Source of the DNA: Mycobacterium sp. 1081908.1
Lineage (GTDB): Bacteria; Actinomycetota; Actinomycetes; Mycobacteriales; Mycobacteriaceae
DNA: 35,063 nt
Direction of reading: 5' to 3'
Assembly: GCF_001673535.1 (NCBI RefSeq)
Contig: NZ_LZLY01000080.1
Location: forward strand, 1-35,063
The position numbers and the translations under genes were made by a program. The number at the start of each line of letters is the position of its first letter. The stretch's first letter is position 1. The notes beneath the pieces are model-generated. The model saw nothing but the letters and a program-made list of their open reading frames with translations, was not told the DNA's origin and did not search any database. Below, piece by piece: positions 1 through 8,437 of the stretch.

Positions 1-1099
1 TCGCCGCGACGGCGGCCGGTATCGCGTAGCCGGGCAGCCAGTACTCGATGCGCGCCTCCAGCCCCTGGGTCATGGCCGGCGGCAATCGCCCAATCGCGAT
101 GCGGCCCAGGAGAATTCCGAGGGCCGAGCCCAACGCCCCGCCGATGATGCCGAGGATCGCCGCCTCCGCGAGCATGTCGCGCACGATGGTGGCGCGGCGG
201 CCACCGATCGCGCGCAGCATCGAAATGACCGGCCGCCGTTGGGTGATCGCCATCGTCATCGTGGTGTAGATCAGGAAGGCGCCGACCATCAGGGCGACCA
301 TCGCCCCCATCAGGGCCATGTAGTTCATCAGCTTGACGCCGTCGCCGGCCCGGGTGGCCCGCATGCTGGGCTCGGCGACGATCGCCCGGCCGTTCACGGC
401 GGTGGTGATCGCGGCGCGGACCCGGACGAGGTCGGCGCCGGGTTTGGTGGTGATCAGGATGGAGTCGAGCTGACCCGTGCGCCCGGTGATGTTCTGCGCC
501 AAGGCAAGCGGGGCGAGGACGTAGTGACCGCCGTTGAGCGCGGCGACCTGCTTGCCCGCGAGGACCTCGCCGACGGTGACCGATCTCGACCCCAGTTGGA
601 ACGTCTCGCCCTTGGCGCGCCCGACGCCCGGTCCGACACGCACGGCGTCGGCCGCGCCTGGCGGGCCGGACGGGTTCGCGAGCGCTCCGGGCGATCCGCT
701 TTTCAACGCGTCCTTGAGGGCGCCGCCCAGGGCGCCCAGGCGCTCGTCGGCGCCGAACAGCAGGACCGGGCCCGACGACGTGGACGCCGTGGTCCGGATC
801 AGCGGTGCCGCGGTCGCGACCCCGGGAACGGCGGCGACGTCGGCGGCGATCGTCTCGGGAAAGCCCGCGTCGGTGATGCCGGACACCTCCAACGAGGCGA
901 TCCCCGCGATGCCGTCGGCGAGCCGATTGACCGATCCGCTGATCGAGCCGAAGATGCCGAACACCGCGACCAGATACATTGCCGATACCGCCATTACGGC
1001 GACGGATGCGCCGGTGCGCCGGCGATGCACCGCGAGTTCGCGCAGGCTGAACAGGCGCAGCCGGCTCGCCGCGGCGGCGATCCCCGCGCCCCGTGTCAC
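1..1099 (-). CDS. ABC transporter permease, FtsX/MacB type (C-terminus off the left edge)
   Basis: About 366 codons are visible; the gene continues beyond base 1. It reads as a permease of the FtsX/MacB class, which exports lipids, peptides or lipoproteins with a partner ATPase. An N-terminal membrane segment lies near residues 30-52. A soluble, probably extracytoplasmic domain of about 200 residues follows. Two more membrane segments (about 257-281 and 308-331) flank a basic loop containing MLRAIGGRR, typical of FtsX cores. The GTG start shares four bases (GTGA) with the stop of the upstream ATPase gene, so the two are probably translationally coupled and form one exporter. The substrate is unknown. 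At least one further membrane segment should lie beyond the edge. Confidence 0.85.
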   Translation of the reverse strand, partial: MTRGAGIAAAASRLRLFSLRELAVHRRRTGASVAVMAVSAMYLVAVFGIFGSISGSVNRLADGIAGIASLEVSGITDAGFPETIAADVAAVPGVATAAPLIRTTASTSSGPVLLFGADERLGALGGALKDALKSGSPGALANPSGPPGAADAVRVGPGVGRAKGETFQLGSRSVTVGEVLAGKQVAALNGGHYVLAPLALAQNITGRTGQLDSILITTKPGADLVRVRAAITTAVNGRAIVAEPSMRATRAGDGVKLMNYMALMGAMVALMVGAFLIYTTMTMAITQRRPVISMLRAIGGRRATIVRDMLAEAAILGIIGGALGSALGILLGRIAIGRLPPAMTQGLEARIEYWLPGYAIPAAVAA

Positions 1100-1839
1100 A
1101 CCATGACCTCCGACCGCTGGTCGGCGCCGACCCGGCCGTCCTGCAGCGCGATCACCCGGTCGGTCGCCGCCGCGGCCTCCGAATTGTGGGTCACCATCAC
1201 TACCAGCCGGCCGCGGCCGGGCTCGTGGGCCACCTCGCCGAGCAGCTCCAGGATCGACCCGCCCGTCGCGGAGTCGAGGTTCCCGGTCGGTTCGTCGGCG
1301 AGGATCAGCGGGGGGTCCATCATCAACGCGCGCGCGACGGCGACCCGCTGCATCTGGCCGCCGGACAGCTCGGCGGGGCGGTGCTCGGTCCGGTTGCCGA
1401 GCCCGACGCGGTCGAGCAGGCGAATCGCGTCGGGTTTGGCCCTGCCGAGCCGGACGCCGTCGAGCAGCCGCGGTACCGCGACGTTCTCCCACGCCGACAG
1501 CGTGGGCAACAGGTTGAAGAACTGAAAGATGAAGCCGACGCGGTGGTGGCGGAACTCCGACTGCTGCCCGTCGCTGAGCCGGCCGATCTCGTCACCGTCG
1601 AATTCGATCGAGCCCGAATCGGGGGAATCCAGCGCACCCAATAGGTGCAGCAGGGTGCTTTTGCCGGCGCCCGACGGCCCGACCACCGAAACGAACTGCC
1701 CGCCCTCGAGGCGCAGGTTGATCTGGTCGAGGGCGCGCACGGATTGACCGCCGACCCGGTATTCGCGCACCACGTCGCGCAGCTCGATGGTCAGCGGTTT
1801 GTGCTGCGGAGCACTGCCGGTGTCGATCCGTCCGAACAT
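1096..1839 (-). CDS. ABC transporter ATP-binding protein (LolD/MacB type)
   Basis: This is the cytoplasmic ATPase partner of the adjacent permease. Walker A (GPSGAGKST) lies near residues 54-62. A Q-loop (FQFFNLLPTLSAWENV), the signature LSGGQMQRVAVARAL and Walker B with D-loop (LILADEPTGNLDSATG) follow in order, and the H-loop histidine is in VMVTHNSEA. The full set of motifs predicts an active ATPase. The DEPTGNLD form is characteristic of the LolD/MacB/FtsE group. The ATG at 1839 is preceded closely by GGGGAGG; a GTG six codons upstream (1857) is the alternative start. The gene ends in a 4-bp overlap with the permease. Confidence 0.92.
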   Translation of the reverse strand: MFGRIDTGSAPQHKPLTIELRDVVREYRVGGQSVRALDQINLRLEGGQFVSVVGPSGAGKSTLLHLLGALDSPDSGSIEFDGDEIGRLSDGQQSEFRHHRVGFIFQFFNLLPTLSAWENVAVPRLLDGVRLGRAKPDAIRLLDRVGLGNRTEHRPAELSGGQMQRVAVARALMMDPPLILADEPTGNLDSATGGSILELLGEVAHEPGRGRLVVMVTHNSEAAAATDRVIALQDGRVGADQRSEVMV

Positions 1840-1945
1840 GACCCTCCCCGCGCGCACCCCGGTACCGCAAAAAAGCGCTGGTATTTCAGATAACGAGGCC
1901 CCGCCGCGATCGGTTCATCGAGGCGCGCTCGGAGCGCCGGTCCGG

Positions 1946-2233
1946 TCAGGCGGTCGCTATTTCGGACAGGATCACCGCCCTGGGGCTTCCCGCCAGCCCC
2001 GGTGCGGCGTCGGGCGACGACCACACCCTTTCCCGCAGAAATGTGCGGAAATCGGCGGCCGACGAGGCCGCTTCGAATTCCAGATCCACCACTATGTACC
2101 GCGGGTCGTCGTCGGGTTGCCACACGCGCTCGGAGGTCACACCGGCTCGCCGGCGCACCGTGGCAAATCGGTTGAACGCGTCGCGCCAGGTGTCGATATC
2201 GGTGATGGGATGTTCGATGTGGAGGACCGGCAT
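1946..2233 (-). CDS. small dimeric alpha/beta-barrel protein, function unknown
   Basis: The product is a 95-residue protein beginning MPVLHIEHPITDIDTWRDAF. This is the usual opening of small ferredoxin-fold (dimeric alpha/beta barrel) proteins related to cyclases and monooxygenases. Alternating beta strands (YIVVDLEFE) and a helix rich in Ala, Arg and Phe (DFRTFLRERVW) support that fold. No catalytic residues can be assigned. The ATG at 2233 has AAAGG about 9 bases upstream, better than the in-frame start at 2293. The gene stands alone downstream of the glycosyltransferase, with a 47-base gap, and may be read through from it. Confidence 0.7.
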   Translation of the reverse strand: MPVLHIEHPITDIDTWRDAFNRFATVRRRAGVTSERVWQPDDDPRYIVVDLEFEAASSAADFRTFLRERVWSSPDAAPGLAGSPRAVILSEIATA

Positions 2234-2280
2234 TGACTCAGGCCTTTCGTCGTCGTTAGTCCGTGAGCGAGTTTCGCCCG

Positions 2281-3426
2281 CTAAGACGCGCAAGCCCGTC
2301 TTGAGTCGCCGCCCCCGATGGGCTTGGGTTCTCGCTTGGCGCAGGCGAATTGGGTGATCAGCTCGGCAGCTTGTTGGGCCCCGTCGCGCTCCCGGATCCG
2401 CTCCCCGAGCCGGGCGGCCGATTGTCGGTAGCGCGGATCCAGCAGCACCGTCTCTATGGCCGCCCGGATGCGGTTCGGTGCGGCATGCTTTCGAAGGAGC
2501 AGCCCGGCGCCGGCGTCACGAACCGCTGCGCCGACCCGTCGCTGGTCGATCAGGACGTTCGCCGGCATCACGATCACCGGAACGCCGAAAGACAAGGCGC
2601 GCATCGTGGTGCTGTGACCACCGTGTCCGACCACCAAAGATGCGCCGGCGAGAACCTCGTCGTGGTCGAGCCACGCATGCAGCGATGCGTTGCCGGGAAC
2701 GCGCAACCCCGCCGCGTCTATCGCCGGCCCGACGGTGACCGTCGCTTGCACCGGCAAGGGGCCGATGGCTTCGAGGATGTTCTGCAGCATGCGCCGCTGA
2801 CCGGCGAACGCGCAGGTGCTCAGGCTGATCAGAATCCGTGGGATCGGCTGCGCGGCAGCCGCCTTCGGAACACCCTGCCACGCCACCCCGGTGTGGTGAA
2901 CGGGAGGAGCGCCGCGCACGGGGTCGAGGTCGGCCCGTGCGGTGACGATGTGCAGCGCGTCGCTTCGTTCGGCGCCGAGGGGCGGAGTGCCGCGCAGTCG
3001 CAGCAGCCACCCGATCGGGCTCGCGGCCAGATCCTGCATGCCGCGGTAAAAGCAGTGCACGCAGACCACGGTCGGGATGTCGGCTTTAAGCACCTCGGAA
3101 ATCCCGGCGGTCAGGATGACGTCGACAACGATCGCGGATGCTCCCTGCCGCTGCGCCACATCCACCGCGCAGCGTCCGAGTTGGCGGTCCATCGAGGTCT
3201 TGGCGAAATCGGCCATCAGGGCCAACAACGATCGCCTGACGGTCGGGTCGAAATGGTGTCCGGCCCGGAACGGCTCGAAGGCGAAGCCGGCCGCCTCGAC
3301 CTGTTCGCGCACGCCCTCATGGCCGAGGAAGGACACTTGCGCACCGCGGTGTTTCAGCGCGCGAGCGATCGCCAACTGCGGAGGAATGTTTCCGCCACCG
3401 TCCACCGTGACGAACAGGATTCTCAT
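2281..3426 (-). CDS. GT-B glycosyltransferase, family 1-like (MGT/UGT type)
   Basis: The product has 381 residues and two Rossmann halves. The N-terminal half starts MRILFVTVDGGGNIPPQLAI. The C-terminal half carries the nucleotide-sugar binding segment VVGHGGHSTTMRALSFGVPV (residues about 265-284), a hallmark of family 1 glycosyltransferases acting on lipids, macrolides or other hydrophobic acceptors. The usual N-terminal catalytic histidine (GHxxP) appears as Asn13 (GNIPP), so it may use a different base or be a divergent clade. The ATG at 3426 overlaps the stop of the TetR gene by four bases (ATGA), indicating a two-gene operon. The real start was chosen over a longer open frame because that extension reads as antisense to the TetR gene. 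Confidence 0.85.
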   Translation of the reverse strand: MRILFVTVDGGGNIPPQLAIARALKHRGAQVSFLGHEGVREQVEAAGFAFEPFRAGHHFDPTVRRSLLALMADFAKTSMDRQLGRCAVDVAQRQGASAIVVDVILTAGISEVLKADIPTVVCVHCFYRGMQDLAASPIGWLLRLRGTPPLGAERSDALHIVTARADLDPVRGAPPVHHTGVAWQGVPKAAAAQPIPRILISLSTCAFAGQRRMLQNILEAIGPLPVQATVTVGPAIDAAGLRVPGNASLHAWLDHDEVLAGASLVVGHGGHSTTMRALSFGVPVIVMPANVLIDQRRVGAAVRDAGAGLLLRKHAAPNRIRAAIETVLLDPRYRQSAARLGERIRERDGAQQAAELITQFACAKREPKPIGGGDSRRACAS

Positions 3427-4049
3427 GGCGCCCTCCCTTCGGTCGCACACCGCGATACGCCCGCGGCCGCCGCCAGAATCGACTCGGTCAACAGCTGCAT
3501 CCGGTCGTGGACCGCGTCCACCGACAAACCACGGTCGACGCGGAGCAGCTTCCACGCATAGACGTCGGTGGCCACCACCAGCGCGTCGATGAGTCGACAC
3601 CGGTCTTCGCGCTCCCCTGGCAAGCCCGCTCCGAACACCTCTTCCACCCACGCCCGGTGCGCGATCCGGCCGGCGTCGCACATGTGTCGCGCGCGCGGAT
3701 CGTCGTCCTCTTCGGCCAGCGCGCCGAGCACCAAAAGGCCACGGCGCTCATAGTGCGCAATCAAGGCCGTAAGCGAAGCGTCGCGATCGCCGGGCAGTGC
3801 CGAGCGCTCGGCCACGGCGTCGCGGAACGCGCGTGCCCAGGCCGCCTCGATCAGAGCTTCCCGGCTGCCGAAGTGCCGCAGGATCGTCTTGACGGTCACG
3901 CCGGCTCGCTCGGCGACGGGACCCAGCGTGACCGAGAACGAACGCTCGGCCGTGAAGGTGTCGATGGCCGCGTTGATGACGGCTTCGCGCGTGGCGGCCT
4001 TCGCCTCCCCGCGGGCCCGCATCTCGTATTGCCGCTTTTTCATGTCCAT
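3423..4049 (-). CDS. TetR-family transcriptional regulator
   Basis: The protein has 208 residues. The N-terminal helix-turn-helix reads AVINAAIDTF... followed by VAERAGVTVKTILRHFGSRE, the TetR/AcrR recognition helix block. The ligand-binding C-terminal half is all helical and does not match a family I can name. Start candidates are ATG at 4049 or 4043 (MDMKKRQYEM); neither has a clear ribosome site. It is translated with the downstream glycosyltransferase (ATGA overlap) and is divergent from the YbjQ-like gene. It probably represses its own operon, and perhaps the divergent genes, through the palindrome at 4072-4099. Confidence 0.88.
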   Translation of the reverse strand: MDMKKRQYEMRARGEAKAATREAVINAAIDTFTAERSFSVTLGPVAERAGVTVKTILRHFGSREALIEAAWARAFRDAVAERSALPGDRDASLTALIAHYERRGLLVLGALAEEDDDPRARHMCDAGRIAHRAWVEEVFGAGLPGEREDRCRLIDALVVATDVYAWKLLRVDRGLSVDAVHDRMQLLTESILAAAAGVSRCATEGRAP

Positions 4050-4071
4050 ATGACGGTACGCCAATTTGACC

Positions 4072-4099
4072 TTTGGTGTCCACAGCGATGGACACAAAA
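4072..4099. promoter_or_regulatory. candidate TetR operator palindrome
   Basis: The arms TTTgGTGTCCA and TGGACACaAAA are separated by 6 bases; 10 of 11 positions pair. The palindrome lies in the 139-bp gap between the divergent TetR gene and the YbjQ-like gene, directly after a TTGACC that could serve as a -35 element for the plus-strand gene. A further half-site TGTCCA lies at 4043-4048, over the TetR start. Position and size fit a TetR operator. Binding is inferred. Confidence 0.6.
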
Positions 4100-4188
4100 G
4101 TTCGGGATAACTGACGGCGTTCGCTACACGTCGGTCCGGCCGTCGCCGGGCTACGCTGTCCTCCGAACCGGAGGAGGGCCTTAGGAGC

Positions 4189-4974
4189 ATGCAACCGAAC
4201 CCGCTTGACCCAGTCGCCAGCGAACGGCTGTCGCACGCAGGCAAGGTGTTCACCACCGATCTGTCGATCAACGAATTCGCCTTGTTGCACGGGGCGGGGT
4301 TCGAGCCGATCGAACTGGTGATGGGCGTGTCGGTCTATCACGTGGGCTACCAGTTCACCGGCATCAGGCAGCAATGCGAGCTGCCGGTGCTCACCGAGGC
4401 GACGTATCGCGCCCGCTGGAATGCGATGTCACGGATGCAGGCCGAGGCCGATTCGCTGGGCGCGGACGGCGTGGTCGGCGTGCGCCTGGAATGGCGCCAC
4501 CAGGGGGAGGGCGAGCACCTCGAGTTCATCGCGGTCGGCACCGCCGTGCGATACACCGCGAAGCCCGGCGCGTTTCGGCGCCCCAATGGGCAGGCGTTCA
4601 CCAGCCACCTGTCCGGCCAGGACCTGACCACGTTGCTGCGGTCCGGGTTCGCCCCGGTGGCCTTCGTGATGGGCAACTGCGTGTTCCACGTTGCCGTGCA
4701 AGGGTTTATGCAGATGCTGAAGCAGGCGGGACGCAACGCCGAGATGCCGCAGTGGACGCAGGGCAGCTACCAATCCCGCGAGCTGGCGATGTCGAGGATG
4801 CAGAGCGAGGCCGAGCGAGACGGCGCCAGCGGCATTGTGGGCGTGCATTTCGCCATCTCGAATTACGCGTGGGGACATCACACCGTGGAGTTCTACGTGG
4901 CGGGGACGGCGGTGCGTCGCAGCGGCGAGCCGCAGACCCTGACGCCGTCGTTCGTGCTGCCGATGAGTGACTGA
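4189..4974 (+). CDS. tandem YbjQ/UPF0145-like protein
   Basis: The product has 261 residues made of two copies of one domain. Each copy contains a hydrophobic segment with xxxVMGxxVxHV, then MSRMQAEADSLGADGVVGVR (first) or MSRMQSEAERDGASGIVGVH (second), then a beta strand ending in GTAVR. This is the pattern of the YbjQ/UPF0145 'putative heavy-metal-binding' family, which normally has a single domain of about 100 residues. The metal-binding role is a family label, not demonstrated here. AGGAG sits directly upstream of the ATG. The stop overlaps the next start (TGATG), so the next gene is coupled. Confidence 0.75.
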   Translation: MQPNPLDPVASERLSHAGKVFTTDLSINEFALLHGAGFEPIELVMGVSVYHVGYQFTGIRQQCELPVLTEATYRARWNAMSRMQAEADSLGADGVVGVRLEWRHQGEGEHLEFIAVGTAVRYTAKPGAFRRPNGQAFTSHLSGQDLTTLLRSGFAPVAFVMGNCVFHVAVQGFMQMLKQAGRNAEMPQWTQGSYQSRELAMSRMQSEAERDGASGIVGVHFAISNYAWGHHTVEFYVAGTAVRRSGEPQTLTPSFVLPMSD

Positions 4975-5357
4975 TGACCGGGTTTGATCACGAGCGGGTC
5001 AGTCACGCCGTGGGGTCGGCCCTATCCGGGCCCGGCGGCGTCGCGCTGGTGGTCAAGGTGTTCGGCGGCGTTCCCGGGGTGATCGTCACGCCGGCGCGGC
5101 GGGGCCTGTTCAGTTCGCAGCCCGAGCGGGTTCAAATCGGCGACTGGCGCTACGAAGTGACCGCCGACGGCCGGCTGCTCGCCGCCCACGTGGTGAACGG
5201 AGTGGCCATCGCCGAGGAGGTCCTCGCCGCCGGCGCCGTCGGTCCGCACATCGCGCGGGCGCTCGGGCAACTGGTGAGCGGTTACGGCCCGACGATCCTG
5301 CCCAACATCGACGCGGCCCTGGAAGCCCTCGACACCGGAGCCGGCCCCCGCTTCTGA
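4974..5357 (+). CDS. conserved hypothetical protein, partner of the YbjQ-like gene
   Basis: The 127-residue soluble protein has no signal peptide or membrane segment and no motif I recognise. It looks alpha/beta: a beta-rich N-terminal half (GGVALVVKVFGGVPGVIVTP, then WRYEVTADGRLLAAHVVNG) and a helical C-terminal half. The ATG overlaps the preceding stop by one base (TGATG), so it is co-translated with the duplicated YbjQ-like protein and may act with it. Third-position GC is high, supporting real coding. Confidence 0.7.
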   Translation: MTGFDHERVSHAVGSALSGPGGVALVVKVFGGVPGVIVTPARRGLFSSQPERVQIGDWRYEVTADGRLLAAHVVNGVAIAEEVLAAGAVGPHIARALGQLVSGYGPTILPNIDAALEALDTGAGPRF

Positions 5358-5439
5358 CGCCGGGCATCGCGGGCCGACGACTTTCGGGCGTGGCGGTGGT
5401 CTATACCGGCGTCATCCTTGCCGTGTTTTGGAGGCTTAC

Positions 5440-6087
5440 ATGTCCGAAGGTGCCACCCGCGGCGCGCTCTGGTCGGCGGTGCACGCGGAGCGCGCCGCGC
5501 TCGCGGACGATCTCGCCGGCCTCGACGACGCGCAATGGGCGCGGCCGTCGCTGTGCGGGCAGTGGGTCGTCGAGGAGGTGGTCGCCCACCTCACGGCCGC
5601 CGCGAGCATCGGTCGGCTGCGCTGGTTCGCCAGCGCAGTGGGCGCCCGGTTCGACTTCGACCTGCACAACGCGCGGCGCCTGGCCGAGCACCGCGGCGCA
5701 ACCCCCGCCGAGACACTCGAACGGTTCCGTCGGGTCATCACCCGCACCACCGCGCCACTGGGACCGACCGCCGCGTGGCTGGGCGAGGTGGTCGTGCACG
5801 CTCAAGACATCCGGCGGCCCCTCGGGCTGCTGCGCACACCACCCGTGGACACCGTCGCCCCGGTGGCGGATTTCTATGCGCGCCGGGACTTTACGGTCGC
5901 CGGCCGGAGCGCCATCGACGGTCTGCGGTTGGAGGCGACCGACGGTTCCTTCGCCGCCGGTGCCGGCCCGCTGGTCAGCGGCACCACCCTGGCGCTGACG
6001 ATGGCGATGGCGGGGCGCCAGGCCTACTGTGACGATCTCGCCGGCCCGGGCGTCCCGCAGCTGCGCGCAAGATGCGCTCCCCGCTGA
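5440..6087 (+). CDS. maleylpyruvate isomerase-family mycothiol-dependent protein (DinB fold)
   Basis: The 215-residue protein opens with a helix bundle containing LAGLDDAQWARPSLCGQWVV and then VAHLTAAASIGRLRW. The W..PS.C..W.V.....H pattern is characteristic of actinobacterial DinB-like/maleylpyruvate isomerase-family proteins. In that family a metal is held by histidines and mycothiol is a frequent cosubstrate. Further likely ligand regions are VVHAQDIRRPLG and the TxDG segment of the C-terminal part. The substrate is unknown. The ATG at 5440 follows GGAGG by 7 bases; a TTG four codons upstream overlaps that ribosome site and is rejected. Confidence 0.8.
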   Translation: MSEGATRGALWSAVHAERAALADDLAGLDDAQWARPSLCGQWVVEEVVAHLTAAASIGRLRWFASAVGARFDFDLHNARRLAEHRGATPAETLERFRRVITRTTAPLGPTAAWLGEVVVHAQDIRRPLGLLRTPPVDTVAPVADFYARRDFTVAGRSAIDGLRLEATDGSFAAGAGPLVSGTTLALTMAMAGRQAYCDDLAGPGVPQLRARCAPR

Positions 6088-6090
6088 CGC

Positions 6091-6555
6091 TCACCCGCCG
6101 CCGGCGGGTTGCTTCTGGTCGATCGCGACCACCCACCGGCTGAACCGCCAGGCGCCGTCCTGCTTGACCGCGGTGAACTCGTAGCGGCCGGTCAGGTCGG
6201 GGGTGGGCGCGCCGCCGTCCTTGACGGCGAAAACCTGCACGTAGCAGTGGCCGGTGGCCTCGGTGTCGCTTTGGCTGGCGAACCAGAACGAGTTCAGCGC
6301 GTGGCGACGCTGGTTGTTTTCCGCTGCGAAACCCTGCTTCCTGACCGCGAGCAGGCCCATGACCGTGTCGATGTCGGCCGACAGCGGGCGGCCCTCGTGC
6401 AGCAGGACGAGCTGCGGTGACTCGGTGAACAGGGCGCGAAAGGCGTCGAGCAGGTTTTCGTCATAGGTGTAGGCGTAGGCCCCGAACAAGTTGATGATCG
6501 CCAGCCGATCGGTGACGTCGAAGTCGACCCGCCCGATCGGCCCGTTCGTCGCCAT
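6091..6555 (-). CDS. SnoaL-like / NTF2-fold protein
   Basis: The 154-residue protein has the usual order of an NTF2-like domain: an N-terminal helix (DRLAIINLFGAYAYTYDE), a middle helix with NNQRRHALNSFW, and curved beta strands (TGHCYVQVFAVKDGG, DLTGRYEFTAVKQDGAWRFS). Such proteins include small isomerases, hydratases, dehydratases and ligand carriers. No catalytic Asp-His pair can be assigned with confidence. AGGAGG lies just upstream of the ATG. It ends three bases from the convergent DinB-fold gene. Confidence 0.75.
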   Translation of the reverse strand: MATNGPIGRVDFDVTDRLAIINLFGAYAYTYDENLLDAFRALFTESPQLVLLHEGRPLSADIDTVMGLLAVRKQGFAAENNQRRHALNSFWFASQSDTEATGHCYVQVFAVKDGGAPTPDLTGRYEFTAVKQDGAWRFSRWVVAIDQKQPAGGG

Positions 6556-6682
6556 CCGGCCTCCTCGACCTCGAAGACATTCGCCTCGATGGTGCCACGC
6601 ACGACCGCGTCGCCTGTTGAGAAAGGCGAGAACGCTGTTGAATGCTTGGTGGGCGCGACGCCCGGCCCGCTAGGAGGCTGCC

Positions 6683-8434
6683 ATGACCTACGACCTGATC
6701 ATCCGGGGCGGAACCGTGGTGGACGGCACCGGCGCGCCGGGCGGCACCGCCGACGTCGCGGTGAGCGACGGGATCGTCGCGCAGGTCGGCCGGGTCGAGG
6801 GCACCGCCAGACGCAGCGTCGAGGCCGACGGGCTAACCGTGACACCGGGATTCGTCGACGTGCACACGCATTACGACGGGCAAGCCACCTGGGACCCGCA
6901 TCTCACGCCGTCGTGCTGGCACGGCGTCACGACGGCGATCATGGGCAATTGCGGCATCGGTTTCGCGCCCGTGCGGCCCGATCGGCACGGCTGGCTCGTC
7001 GACCTGATGGAAGGCGTCGAGGACATTCCGGGCTCGGCGCTGTCCGAGGGCATCACGTGGGAATGGGAGTCCTTCGGCGAGTACCTGGACGCCCTCGAGC
7101 GGATGCCGCGCGCGGTGGACGTCGCCGCCCAGATCCCGCACGCGGCCGTCCGCGGCTTCGTCATGGGCGACCGCGCGCACGATACCGCGACGGCTGCGGA
7201 CCTCGACGCGATGCGCCGGATCGTCGCCGACGGCCTGCGCGCCGGGGCGTTGGGCATGTCGTTCGGACGCACGGCGGGGCATCGCAGCGCGTCGGGCGAA
7301 CCCGTGCCGGGAACCTACTCCGAGGAAGACGAGCTCGCCGCGCTGATGGCCGCGATGGCCGAGGTGGGTTCCGGTGTGCTCCAAGTGGTTCCGGCCGGGG
7401 TGGGCGGCGCGATGGGCGGCGACCAGCGCCACTCGATCGACGCCGAGATCGACTGGATCACCAGGCTCGGGCGGCAATACCGAATACCCCTGACCTTCCT
7501 GGCGATGGTCAACGAGCAGGACCCGCACGACTGGCGACGCTGGTTCGCGGCGGTGCACGAGGCCAACGCGGCCGGTGCGGCGATCCGCCAGCAGGTCGCC
7601 AGCCGGGCCTTCGGGATGTTGATGGGCCACCAATCGCGGATGAATCCTTTCCGGCACCGCGCCACGTACCGGCCGTTGATGGAATTGCCGCTGGCGCAGC
7701 GCGTTCGGCGGCTCCGCGATCCGGACGTGCGGGCGCGAATCCTGGCCGACCCGCCCGACCCGACGTCCGAACCCTCGGCGGACCAACTCAACAAGCACAT
7801 CTTCAAGCGCCTGTATCCGCTCGGTGAAGCGCTCGACTACGAACCCGCACCCGAGGACAGCATCGCCGCGATCGCCGAACGGGAGCGCCGTGACCCCTGG
7901 GAGGTCACCTACGACGTGCTGCTCGACGCCCAGGGCCGCGAATTCCTGCTGCTGCCCTTGCTCAACTACGCCGGCAACAACTACGACCACCTCTACAACA
8001 TGATGGCGGACCCGGTGAGTCTGCAGGGGCTCGGCGATGGCGGGGCGCACTGCGGGATCATCTGCGACGCCAGCATGACGACGTACCTGCTGTCGCACTG
8101 GGTGGGCAAGCGGACGCGCGGGCCGGGCCTGTCGCTGGAGGCCGCGGTGCACCGCCTCACCGGCGATCCCGCGGGTTTCTACGGGCTGGGTGATCGCGGG
8201 GTGCTCGCGTCCGGGCGGCGCGCGGACATCAACCTGATCGACCTGGATCGGCTGCGGCTGCATTACCCGGAGCGGGTCGAGGACCTGCCCGGCGGCGCGG
8301 GCCGGTTGATCCAGCGCTCGGAGGGCTACGTCGAGACGATGGTGCTGGGCCAGACCGTCGTCGCCGACGGCGAACTGACCGAGACCAGGCCCGGCGGGCT
8401 GGTCCGGGGGCGCCGGGCGTCGGCCGTCGGCTAG
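6683..8434 (+). CDS. amidohydrolase, N-acyl-D-amino-acid deacylase (D-aminoacylase) family
   Basis: The product has 583 residues, close to the usual length of the family. The N-terminal beta-sandwich strand MTYDLIIRGGTVVDGTG is followed by the metal-binding HTHYDGQ (His61 and His63). GNCGIGFAPV (Cys90) is the conserved bridging-ligand segment of D-aminoacylases. GDGGAHCGIICDAS carries the catalytic aspartate region. The C-terminal strand GRRADINLIDLD is the usual amidohydrolase end. Zinc-dependent hydrolysis of an amide or related bond is expected; many mycobacterial members have no known substrate. GGAGG precedes the ATG. No operon partner lies on the same strand. Confidence 0.88.
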   Translation: MTYDLIIRGGTVVDGTGAPGGTADVAVSDGIVAQVGRVEGTARRSVEADGLTVTPGFVDVHTHYDGQATWDPHLTPSCWHGVTTAIMGNCGIGFAPVRPDRHGWLVDLMEGVEDIPGSALSEGITWEWESFGEYLDALERMPRAVDVAAQIPHAAVRGFVMGDRAHDTATAADLDAMRRIVADGLRAGALGMSFGRTAGHRSASGEPVPGTYSEEDELAALMAAMAEVGSGVLQVVPAGVGGAMGGDQRHSIDAEIDWITRLGRQYRIPLTFLAMVNEQDPHDWRRWFAAVHEANAAGAAIRQQVASRAFGMLMGHQSRMNPFRHRATYRPLMELPLAQRVRRLRDPDVRARILADPPDPTSEPSADQLNKHIFKRLYPLGEALDYEPAPEDSIAAIAERERRDPWEVTYDVLLDAQGREFLLLPLLNYAGNNYDHLYNMMADPVSLQGLGDGGAHCGIICDASMTTYLLSHWVGKRTRGPGLSLEAAVHRLTGDPAGFYGLGDRGVLASGRRADINLIDLDRLRLHYPERVEDLPGGAGRLIQRSEGYVETMVLGQTVVADGELTETRPGGLVRGRRASAVG

Positions 8435-8437
8435 TTC

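Noticed and set aside
6833..8263. 476-codon minus-strand open frame
   Set aside because: It is the shadow of the amidohydrolase gene, which has all its metal-binding motifs on the plus strand.
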